Origin: Bacillota bacterium
Lineage (GTDB): Bacteria; Bacillota; Clostridia; Peptostreptococcales; Anaerovoracaceae
Length of the DNA stretch: 5,907 bases
Direction: 5' to 3'
Assembly: GCA_016302545.1 (NCBI GenBank)
Contig: JAEDNK010000095.1
Span: 1-5,907, forward strand
Of the stretch, positions 1 through 5,862 are shown piece by piece. Positions within the stretch are counted from its first letter, which is position 1. The number at the start of each line of letters is the position of its first letter. Below the pieces are notes generated by a model that saw nothing but the letters and a program-made list of their open reading frames with translations, had not been told where the DNA came from and did no database searches. A program made the position numbers and the translations under genes.

Positions 1-1107
1 ACCATTGCGGTAAATTACAACTACAATACCAAAAACGACGTGGTTTCAGCCCGTATCAGAAAATACAGTTCTGCCCGTCAGGCTGCCCTTTCCGGCGGCA
101 ACATTCCTGAGGAAGTCTACGACAACCTTATCGAGGTGGTAAACGAATATCTGCCTGTGCTTCACAGATATATCGGACTTCGTAAAAAGGTTCTCGGCGT
201 GGACGAACTTAAGATGTACGACGTATATGTACCTTTAGTCCAGCTTCCAAAGAAGGATATTCCTTATGAAGAAGCGCTGAAGATGATGCAGAAAGGTCTT
301 TCTCCTTTGGGTGACGAGTACATTTCACAGGTTGACAAAGGCACGAAGGAGGGCTGGATAGACGTATATGAAAATCAGGGCAAGACCAGCGGCGCATACA
401 GCTTCGGCTCCTATGACAGCAAGCCTTATATCCTGCTGAACTACACCAATACCCTTAAGGATGTATTTACCATAGTTCACGAAATGGGCCACTCAATGCA
501 TTCCTATTATACTCGCAAAACTCAGCCTTTCACCTACGGCGACCACTCCATTTTCACTGCTGAAGTTGCTTCCACAGTAAACGAATCACTGCTCATGCAG
601 CATCTTCTGGCAACTGAAACAGATCCGGAAATGCGAAAGTATCTGATAAACTACTATATAGAGGAATTCAGAACAACCCTTTTCCGTCAAACCATGTTCG
701 CCGAATTCGAACTGGCTACTCACAGGGAAGTAGAAAACGGCGGAGTGCTGACGGCAGAGTGGCTTTGTGAAACCTATGATGCACTGAATAAAAAGTATTT
801 CGGTCCTGCACTTGCTGAAGACGAATACATTAAGTACGAATGGGCGCGCATCCCGCACTTCTACAGAGGCTTCTATGTATACCAGTATGCTACGGGGTAT
901 TCCGCCGCAACGGCGATTTCAAAGAAAATCCTCACAGAAGGTCCCGAAGCCCGTGACAACTATATCGAATTCTTAAAGAGCGGTTCCTCCGACTACCCTG
1001 TTGAGCTGCTTAAGATCGCAGGGGTGGATATGTCCGGACCGGAGCCTATCAGAATGGCAATGGAAACCTTCTCAGGTCTGGTTGACCAACTGGAGAGCCT
1101 GTTATAA
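1..1107 (+). CDS. pepF: Oligoendopeptidase F, M3 family zinc metallopeptidase (C-terminal part, cut by left window edge)
   Basis: The frame is open from the first base, so the gene starts upstream; a GTG at 40 is only an internal valine codon. The visible 368 residues are the catalytic C-terminal part of a protein usually near 600 residues long. The zinc site is clear: HEMGH at visible residues 160-164 (bases 478-492) gives two His ligands and the catalytic Glu, and Glu188 in FTAEVAS is the expected third ligand of the M3 (thimet oligopeptidase) fold. Flanking family blocks include GAYSFGSYDSKPYILLNY before the zinc site, and FRQTMFAEFE and HFYRGFYVYQYATGYS after it; the last carries His/Tyr residues expected to bind substrate. 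Family knowledge: a cytosolic enzyme that cuts short peptides, with no signal sequence expected. It ends 39 bases before nadK with no terminator between, so cotranscription is likely. Confidence 0.95.
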   Translation, partial: TIAVNYNYNTKNDVVSARIRKYSSARQAALSGGNIPEEVYDNLIEVVNEYLPVLHRYIGLRKKVLGVDELKMYDVYVPLVQLPKKDIPYEEALKMMQKGLSPLGDEYISQVDKGTKEGWIDVYENQGKTSGAYSFGSYDSKPYILLNYTNTLKDVFTIVHEMGHSMHSYYTRKTQPFTYGDHSIFTAEVASTVNESLLMQHLLATETDPEMRKYLINYYIEEFRTTLFRQTMFAEFELATHREVENGGVLTAEWLCETYDALNKKYFGPALAEDEYIKYEWARIPHFYRGFYVYQYATGYSAATAISKKILTEGPEARDNYIEFLKSGSSDYPVELLKIAGVDMSGPEPIRMAMETFSGLVDQLESLL

Positions 1108-1146
1108 TTTCAGTCTTGAAATAAATTTGCGGAGGCAATTGACAAA

Positions 1147-1950
1147 ATGGAAAACAAGAAGATCTACATTCATGCAAACATCACGGAAATGTCTAAAAAA
1201 ATCGAAAAAACTCTGAGAAGTAAGCTGGTTAAATCCGGTCTCAGGGTTTTCGAGGAGCTCACAGATGATACGGAGCTTATTATCTGCATCGGAGGCGACG
1301 GAACACTTCTCTATCTCATGCAGGAAAAGGATTTCCCGAGCACTCCCGTCGTAGGTATCAACACCGGACATCTGGGTTTCTTTCAGGAAATCCCTCCGGA
1401 AAAAATCGACGACTTTATATTTAAATTCAATCAGGGTCAGTATACGGTTCAGTCTTTCAGCACTGTAAAGGCAACGGTTGCCACAGAGCGTGGTACCTTC
1501 ACCCATACGGCTTTAAATGAAATCGCCGTAAAAGGCGAAATGACCTACCCTGTTCACCTTAACATTTCCATAAACGAGTCCTTCATCGAAAGATTCAGCG
1601 GCGATGGCATCTGTGTTGCCACACCTGCCGGCAGCACAGCATATAATTATTCCCTTGGAGGCAGCATTGTAGATCCCAGGCTTGAGCTTCTTCAGGTAAC
1701 TCCTATTGCCCCTATGAAAAGCATCGCCTACCGTTCATTTACTTCAAGCCTTGTGCTGCCGCCGGACGGTAAGCTAAACATACTTCCCTGTGACGAAAGT
1801 GACAGAATGCTAAATGTAATCTTTGACGGCAGGCTGGCATCCTATGATGATGTGCAGTCCATCACAATGGAACTGTCCTCACGCAAAGTCAACCTGGTCA
1901 GATTTGATGATTCTAACTTCTGGGACAAGGTCAAGGATAAGTTCCTTTAG
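1147..1950 (+). CDS. nadK: NAD kinase (ATP-dependent NAD+ phosphorylation to NADP+)
   Basis: A cytosolic enzyme that makes NADP+ from NAD+ and so sets the NADPH supply. All hallmark blocks are present in 267 residues, a normal bacterial length: GGDGT at 49-53 with catalytic Asp51, NTGHLGFF at 72-79, the Asn-Glu pair (ALNEIAVK) at 124-125, and the glycine-rich substrate loop at 152-166 (GDG followed by ATPAGSTAY). FDGRLASYD near residue 227 fits the C-terminal Asp-Gly element. The N-terminal Rossmann part is short, with no extra domain. The ATG is preceded by GGAGG at 1131-1135, 11 bases upstream, a slightly long but usable spacing. The gene lies 39 bases after pepF and 21 bases before the pseudouridine synthase, so all three are probably one transcript. 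No regulatory element is visible upstream. Confidence 0.96.
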   Translation: MENKKIYIHANITEMSKKIEKTLRSKLVKSGLRVFEELTDDTELIICIGGDGTLLYLMQEKDFPSTPVVGINTGHLGFFQEIPPEKIDDFIFKFNQGQYTVQSFSTVKATVATERGTFTHTALNEIAVKGEMTYPVHLNISINESFIERFSGDGICVATPAGSTAYNYSLGGSIVDPRLELLQVTPIAPMKSIAYRSFTSSLVLPPDGKLNILPCDESDRMLNVIFDGRLASYDDVQSITMELSSRKVNLVRFDDSNFWDKVKDKFL

Positions 1951-1971
1951 AAAGGACGGATTTAAAGAGCA

Positions 1972-2964
1972 ATGGCTGAATTTACATACAAGGTAAAAGA
2001 AAGCGACGAGGAGCTTTCCATAAAGGAGCTCCTTTCCCGTAATTTTGGCTTTTCTTCACGCTTCATGACAAGGCTGAAGCAGAACAGGCTGATTTTTTTA
2101 AACGGCGAAAGCATGCCCGGCTGGATTCTTCCGAAGCCCGGAGACATAATAACGGTAAGAACTCCCGAAGAAACCAGCGATTTTCCTCCGGAGGACATCC
2201 CCATCCATGTTATTTATGAGGACAGCGACCTGCTGGTTATAAACAAGCAGCCCGGCGTGGTGGTGCACCCTACCAAAGGAAAGCCCTGTCATACCATAGC
2301 CAACGGCGTCATGAAAAAAATGCTGGATGATGGAGAAAGCTATAAAATCAGATTTGTAAACAGACTGGACATGAACACCTCCGGCCTCCTTATAGTAGCC
2401 AAAAACAGCTACGCCCAGGATCATCTGACCAAACAGATGAAGTCAGACCATATTCAGAAGAAATACAAGGCAATCGTCAGCGGCGTCATAACCGAAGACA
2501 GCGGCACAATCGACCTGCCTCTGGGACGTCCTGATCCTAACGAGGTGGAAAGATGGGTTGTTCCCGAAGAAGATGGAGGCTACCCTTCAGTCACCCACTT
2601 CAAGGTGCTTGAAAGATTCAAAAAAAATACTCTGGTGGAGCTGCAGCTTGAAACAGGCAGAACACACCAGATAAGGATTCATCTCGCTTATATAGGTCAT
2701 CCAATCGAGGGAGACCACCTCTACTGTCACGGTGACCCTTTCGAGTACCGCCGCATCCACGGAGATCCCAGACCGCCTCTTGACGGCACCCCGGGGCCTC
2801 GCATGGAAACCAATCCCGAAATCGTCTCGGACATCATAGACCGTCAGGCTCTCCACGCCTTTTCCCTCACCTTCATCCATCCGGTAACGGGAGAACAGCT
2901 TCACCTTGAAGCCCCTCTTCCCGAGGATATGGAAAGGGCTCTGAGAAGCATAAGAGCTCTATAG
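1972..2964 (+). CDS. RluA-family pseudouridine synthase with N-terminal S4 RNA-binding domain
   Basis: Predicted to isomerise uridine to pseudouridine in RNA, by family most likely 23S rRNA (RluC/RluD-type). Residues about 13-62 form an S4 RNA-binding domain (FSSRFMTRLKQNRLIFLNGE). The catalytic domain begins near residue 78 (VIYEDSDLLVINKQPGVVVHP). The catalytic motif is NRLDMNTSGLLIVAKN at 130-145, with Asp133 as nucleophile and Asn where many members have His. A second family block, GRTHQIRIHL, is at 229-238. Between GDHLY (247-251) and DRQALHAF the chain has a Gly/Pro-rich stretch longer than in E. coli RluD. The ATG is the first start after an in-frame TAA at 1963-1965; AAAGGACGGA at 1951-1960 is the probable ribosome binding site. 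The stop overlaps the end of the convergent murE gene. The exact target uridine cannot be read from sequence, so no specific symbol is given. Confidence 0.93.
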   Translation: MAEFTYKVKESDEELSIKELLSRNFGFSSRFMTRLKQNRLIFLNGESMPGWILPKPGDIITVRTPEETSDFPPEDIPIHVIYEDSDLLVINKQPGVVVHPTKGKPCHTIANGVMKKMLDDGESYKIRFVNRLDMNTSGLLIVAKNSYAQDHLTKQMKSDHIQKKYKAIVSGVITEDSGTIDLPLGRPDPNEVERWVVPEEDGGYPSVTHFKVLERFKKNTLVELQLETGRTHQIRIHLAYIGHPIEGDHLYCHGDPFEYRRIHGDPRPPLDGTPGPRMETNPEIVSDIIDRQALHAFSLTFIHPVTGEQLHLEAPLPEDMERALRSIRAL

Positions 2965-4509
2965 CCTTTCCGCAAGGTATTTCTGGACTCTCTCGCCGTC
3001 AGTGGCGAATTCCATGAGCCCCTCCCTACGCTTTATATGACCGCCTGTACCGCAGCCTGCCAGAACTACTACGCAATTACCAAGCTCGTCTGCTGTCTTA
3101 AGAGCAGCCTCAACAGCACGGTCACGGTCGGTTATGATGCGGGCTTTTTCCTTATGCTCAATGTGCTCAAGCACCTCTGAGCATATTTTATTTATATCCT
3201 CCTTACCCGGGTCCAGCTCTGTAATAACTACAAAATCAGCATTTTTTTCCGCTATTTCTCCCGCCTCCTTGCGCCTGTTGAAAGCTTTCTCTCCGACACA
3301 GCCGAACAAAAATCCCACTTTGCGATCTGGATAATGTTTATGAACATAATCAAAAAGGGCTTCATAGCTCATCTTGTTATGAGCATAGTCCACGATTATA
3401 TCTACGGATTTTTCCGGAATTGTATAAAGCTCCATTCTGCCGGGAACCTTTACGATCTCAAGTCCCCTTTTTATGTCGCTTACAGGAATTCCTAAAGTAA
3501 CTGCCACAGCAATTGCCATAAGTGCATTTGAAGCATTGTATGTTCCACCTATGTTTACCGTAAATTCTTCTTCGTAAACTTCTTCTGCTTCGTCCTTAAA
3601 GGTGGCTCTCAGCAGGAGCTTTCCGGGCATTTCCCTCAAAGCTGCAGCTCTTATATCTGCACCTTCCCTGAAACCGCAGGTAACAACCTTCTGACACTTC
3701 TCACCTGCCCTTTTGATAACGCGGTCAAAGTATTCCGGCGACATATCTGCATTGATGCAGGCTACCTTGCTTTGGTCCAGAATTTTCAGCTTTGATGTGA
3801 AATAGTCCTCCATGTCCCTATGCTCGGCATCAGATATGTGGTCTTCGGAAATGTTTAAAAATCCACATACCTCATAATTTAAATCCAGTGTTCTGTCGTA
3901 TTTAAGCGCCTGAGATGAGACCTCCATCACAAGATATTGGCAGTTATTTTTGACGCAGCCGTCGAGAATTCTGTGAAGCTCTATGGTTTCGGGAGTAGTC
4001 AGGACTGATTTTTCCCTGCTCTCACCGTCATAATTGTATATACCCGAAGAAAAGCCGGTTTCACGCCCGCAGTGCACATCTAAAATGGATTTAATCATGG
4101 TAGCGGTGGTGGATTTTCCCTTGGTTCCCGTCAGCCCTACCAACTTCAGACCCTTGTCCCAGCTCCTGTCAAAATACAGGGATGATATCTTCGATATTGC
4201 GCGGCGTATATCCTTTACCCCAAGGCATGGTATTTCTTTTAAAATATCCTTCTGCTGCAAAAGCCAAGGCGCTTTGCTGTCCGCAACGCATCCGCAAGCC
4301 CCCTTTTTCAAAGCGTCTTCAAGGTATTCAGCCTTAAAATTCGCGCCCTTACAGATAAACAGTGTACCCTCGCCGCAGAGCATTGAGTTATATGAAATAT
4401 CCTTTACCGACGCTTCAAGTTTTTTATGCCCATCTGCGCCAATGACAAAATCCAGCAGGCCCTCTTTTTCAAGCATCGAAACATATTCTCTTATCATTTT
4501 AACTTCCAT
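2959..4509 (-). CDS. murE: MurE-type UDP-N-acetylmuramoyl-tripeptide synthetase, probable lysine-type branch
   Basis: A cytosolic Mur ligase, predicted to add the third amino acid to UDP-MurNAc-L-Ala-D-Glu using ATP. With the ATG at 4509 it has 516 residues. Domains in order: N-terminal UDP-binding domain (ISYNSMLCGEGTLFICKG, 38-55); central ATPase with P-loop TGTKGKST (127-134), LTTPE (170-174), MEVSSQAL (195-202), NISEDH (219-224) and Lys240 in YFTSKLKIL, the likely carbamylated lysine; C-terminal domain with NASNAL (325-330), PGRME (356-360) and VDYAHN (373-378). In the amino-acid pocket the meso-diaminopimelate motif DNPR is replaced by LDPGKED (432-438) and the usual GKGHE by GCGTGGH (485-491). 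From memory, LNIS-DHI, VDYAHN and DPxxED resemble streptococcal/lactobacillar lysine-adding MurE. Substrate is therefore uncertain, and this could also be a second, accessory MurE. A TTG start at 4545 is possible but lies in a stem-loop and lacks a ribosome binding site. The upstream neighbour is the P-loop ATPase, 86 bases away; the gene is not in a visible dcw cluster. Confidence 0.9.
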   Translation of the reverse strand: MEVKMIREYVSMLEKEGLLDFVIGADGHKKLEASVKDISYNSMLCGEGTLFICKGANFKAEYLEDALKKGACGCVADSKAPWLLQQKDILKEIPCLGVKDIRRAISKISSLYFDRSWDKGLKLVGLTGTKGKSTTATMIKSILDVHCGRETGFSSGIYNYDGESREKSVLTTPETIELHRILDGCVKNNCQYLVMEVSSQALKYDRTLDLNYEVCGFLNISEDHISDAEHRDMEDYFTSKLKILDQSKVACINADMSPEYFDRVIKRAGEKCQKVVTCGFREGADIRAAALREMPGKLLLRATFKDEAEEVYEEEFTVNIGGTYNASNALMAIAVAVTLGIPVSDIKRGLEIVKVPGRMELYTIPEKSVDIIVDYAHNKMSYEALFDYVHKHYPDRKVGFLFGCVGEKAFNRRKEAGEIAEKNADFVVITELDPGKEDINKICSEVLEHIEHKEKARIITDRDRAVEAALKTADELGNCVVVLAGCGTGGHIKRREGLMEFATDGERVQKYLAERL

Positions 4510-4519
4510 AACAGTTCGT

Positions 4520-4525
4520 CTCTCC
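4520..4525 (-). promoter_or_regulatory. Ribosome binding site deciding the murE start
   Basis: On the - strand this reads GGAGAG, ten bases before the ATG at 4509-4507. It favours that ATG over the in-frame TTG 36 bases upstream at 4545, which has no purine-rich site before it and sits in a predicted hairpin loop. Confidence 0.7.
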
Positions 4526-4533
4526 GTTTTTCG

Positions 4534-4563
4534 GGCAGACGGCAATGCATTCCGCCGCCTGCC
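4534..4563 (-). other. Stem-loop in the murE leader
   Basis: On the - strand GGCAGGCGGC (4563-4554) pairs with GCCGTCTGCC (4543-4534): ten base pairs including one G-U, around a ten-base loop GGAATGCATT. The 3' side of the stem ends eight bases before the GGAGAG ribosome binding site of murE. It is followed by CGAAAAACGG rather than a run of T, so it is not a standard intrinsic terminator for the upstream ATPase gene. Possible roles are mRNA stabilisation or control of murE translation; the pairing is seen, the role is inferred. Confidence 0.5.
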
Positions 4564-4578
4564 TTATCCTCAATTAAT

Positions 4579-4606
4579 ATAATATCACATTTTTATCATA
4601 TTTCAA
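4579..4606 (-). promoter_or_regulatory. Candidate sigma-A-type promoter for murE
   Basis: On the - strand: -35 TTGAAA (4606-4601), a 16-base spacer, and -10 TATTAT (4584-4579) directly preceded by TGA, an extended -10 (TGn). Transcription would begin near 4572, giving a leader of about 60 bases that contains the stem-loop. The -35 overlaps the last codons of the ATPase gene, so murE may be transcribed both alone and by readthrough. Based on consensus match only. Confidence 0.55.
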
Positions 4607-5723
4607 CCAGTTCATTATACAGCTCTTCTGTGAGAGCGCTTATTCTGGTAAAATTCATATTGGGGATGTACATGCTTTCTACCTTAAGATGAGCGTCTTT
4701 TGCTGATTCCAGAGCTTTAACAGTCCTTCCCAGCAAAATTTCAAACTCCTCCTTCAGGGCCGACATGAGCAGATAGTTTTCCTCCAGAATATGCTGCTTC
4801 ATGTAATCGTTGATATCAATAAGTGTAATCTCTTTTTCCGCAATTCTGTCAGTTCCGTCTTCCTCAAAGAGCTCCCAAGGCTCAATATCGTGGTACTCAT
4901 TGGCGGTTACAAAGGCAAGACCCAACTGCGGTACGATAATGTGGTCAATCTTTTCCTCAGGACCCATAGGACAATAAAAGATTTCCGTGTCAAAGCCTCT
5001 GTATATTGCCCCTTCCTTTAAAATCTCCATAAAGCTGTGATTTGGAAATCCCTCCGGAACGCTGACGATGTAAACCTTTGTAATATTTTCCAGAAGGCTC
5101 CCCAGATAATTTACCAAGCCCCCTGCTGTGATAGCGCCGGCAAAAAATTTCTTCTGCCTGCCGGGTCTTAGACATATTGGATGACCACTGTATTCCGCAG
5201 CTACTATGTCCGCTGTAATTCTGTATATTTCGCTGTCCTCAGCGGCCCTGCCATATACCTCCTCTAAGCTCCTGTAAACGCTTTTAGCTGCGTTTAGATA
5301 GTTGTAGGCTATTCTGTACCAGCGGGCGCTTTCCTCGTTTAAATCTATTATCTCTTCTTTGTTTGAGGCTATTCCTTCTTCATTCCAGAACTCTCCCAGA
5401 TTGATGATTTTGTCTACGGCTCCCGGTGTGACCGGGTCCGTTATATGAGGGCTGGTCCCGTCTATCAGGGCTATTTTTCGGTTTTTTAAAATTACGCCGT
5501 CCAGAGAATTTTCATCTGCAGAACAATGCAGATAATCTATGTCCTCACCTAGCTTTGCAAACCTTTGCCCTATGCGCTTCATAAATGTGGATTTTCCTGT
5601 GCCCGGTCCTCCTTTGATGCAGATAATCCTGTTAGCCTCCCGCTGCCCGAGAATGTATTTGTAATAAGAAAAAAATCCCTGCGGCGTGTTATTGCCCGGG
5701 AAATAGTGTCTTTCTGTGAACAA
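4596..5723 (-). CDS. Uncharacterised P-loop ATPase with two tandem NTPase modules, the second degenerate
   Basis: Function unknown. It resembles a conserved firmicute family of about 370 residues that I recall under the label PRK06851 (unnamed ATPase). The 375 residues contain an internal duplication. Copy 1 (about 13-150) has a perfect Walker A, GGPGTGKST (38-46), and a Walker B-like strand IALIDGTSPH (84-93). Copy 2 (about 199-350) repeats the layout (TAGGLVNYL against TPQGFFSYY; Cys251 against Cys67; HDIEP against HITDP), but its P-loop reads VPEGFPNHS, with Asn228 where the Lys should be, and Thr273 replaces the Walker B Asp88. Each copy ends in a charged helical stretch. There is no signal peptide or membrane segment, so it is probably cytosolic. 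The start is TTG at 5723, set by AGGAGG seven bases upstream; no in-frame ATG lies nearby. It precedes murE by 86 bases on the same strand, which may mean a shared cell-envelope or sporulation context, but that is only guilt by association. Confidence 0.85.
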   Translation of the reverse strand: MFTERHYFPGNNTPQGFFSYYKYILGQREANRIICIKGGPGTGKSTFMKRIGQRFAKLGEDIDYLHCSADENSLDGVILKNRKIALIDGTSPHITDPVTPGAVDKIINLGEFWNEEGIASNKEEIIDLNEESARWYRIAYNYLNAAKSVYRSLEEVYGRAAEDSEIYRITADIVAAEYSGHPICLRPGRQKKFFAGAITAGGLVNYLGSLLENITKVYIVSVPEGFPNHSFMEILKEGAIYRGFDTEIFYCPMGPEEKIDHIIVPQLGLAFVTANEYHDIEPWELFEEDGTDRIAEKEITLIDINDYMKQHILEENYLLMSALKEEFEILLGRTVKALESAKDAHLKVESMYIPNMNFTRISALTEELYNELVEI

Positions 5724-5730
5724 GGTACTA

Positions 5731-5736
5731 CCTCCT
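5731..5736 (-). promoter_or_regulatory. Perfect ribosome binding site fixing a TTG start
   Basis: On the - strand this is AGGAGG, followed by seven bases (TAGTACC) and then TTG at 5723-5721. Optimal match and spacing make the TTG the start of the duplicated ATPase gene, which then begins with FTERHYFPGNNTPQG, matching the N-terminal pattern I recall for the family. Confidence 0.85.
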
Positions 5737-5746
5737 GGTAATAAAG

Positions 5747-5776
5747 ATATTTCATACTATGCACAGGGCTTGTAAA
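5747..5776 (-). promoter_or_regulatory. Weak candidate promoter for the ATPase gene
   Basis: On the - strand: TTTACA (5776-5771), an 18-base spacer, then AAATAT (5752-5747). It lies in the right place, between the upstream terminator and the ribosome binding site. The -10 is a poor match and would leave a very short leader, so this is only the best candidate in the gap. Confidence 0.25.
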
Positions 5777-5790
5777 AGGTACGGGAAAGG

Positions 5791-5832
5791 AAAAAGCGGA
5801 CAGCCCGCCTCAAAATCTGGGAAACTGTCCGC
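5791..5832 (-). terminator. Intrinsic terminator of the gene at the right edge
   Basis: On the - strand GCGGACAG (5832-5825) pairs perfectly over eight bases with CTGTCCGC (5803-5796). CCC/GGG inside the loop can extend the stem after a three-base bulge. The stem is followed at once by TTTTT (5795-5791). On the + strand no T run follows, so it works in one direction only. It sits 30 bases after the TAA of the upstream partial gene and insulates the ATPase gene from it. Confidence 0.85.
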
Positions 5833-5851
5833 ATACATTCCGCATACATTC
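5830..5851. repeat. Tandem 11-bp direct repeat (CGCATACATTC x2)
   Basis: Two exact adjacent copies of CGCATACATTC, at 5830-5840 and 5841-5851, lie between the stop codon of the right-edge gene and its terminator. The first copy overlaps the outer bases of the terminator stem. This is probably a small slippage duplication in a 3' untranslated region. Confidence 0.9.
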
Positions 5852-5862
5852 TTAAAACTATA

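Noticed and set aside
1108..1146. Promoter or terminator between pepF and nadK
   Set aside because: The 39-base gap holds only the nadK ribosome binding site; no hairpin with a T run and no paired -35/-10 boxes are visible.
1102..1506. A 134-codon open frame on the - strand opposite nadK
   Set aside because: It overlaps the GGDGT region of NAD kinase in antisense, gives no recognisable protein, and is compositionally a shadow.
2931..2971. Bidirectional intrinsic terminator between the convergent genes
   Set aside because: A hairpin can be drawn, but neither strand has a T run after it and the stem is interrupted by a seven-base bulge, so it was not listed as a terminator.
4510..4545. N-terminal extension of murE from a TTG at 4545
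   Set aside because: No Shine-Dalgarno precedes it, the codon falls in the loop of the leader hairpin, and the extra residues (MPSARKTERRTV) are unlike a MurE N-terminus. The ATG at 4509 has GGAGAG at good spacing.
4034..4582. A 182-codon open frame on the + strand opposite murE
   Set aside because: It lies wholly antisense to well-conserved MurE motifs, its translation has no recognisable domain, and it has no good ribosome binding site. It is a shadow of murE codon use.
5830..5851. Start of a CRISPR array or an integration att site
   Set aside because: There are only two adjacent 11-bp units with no spacers, and no integrase, tRNA or cas gene nearby; simple slippage explains it.
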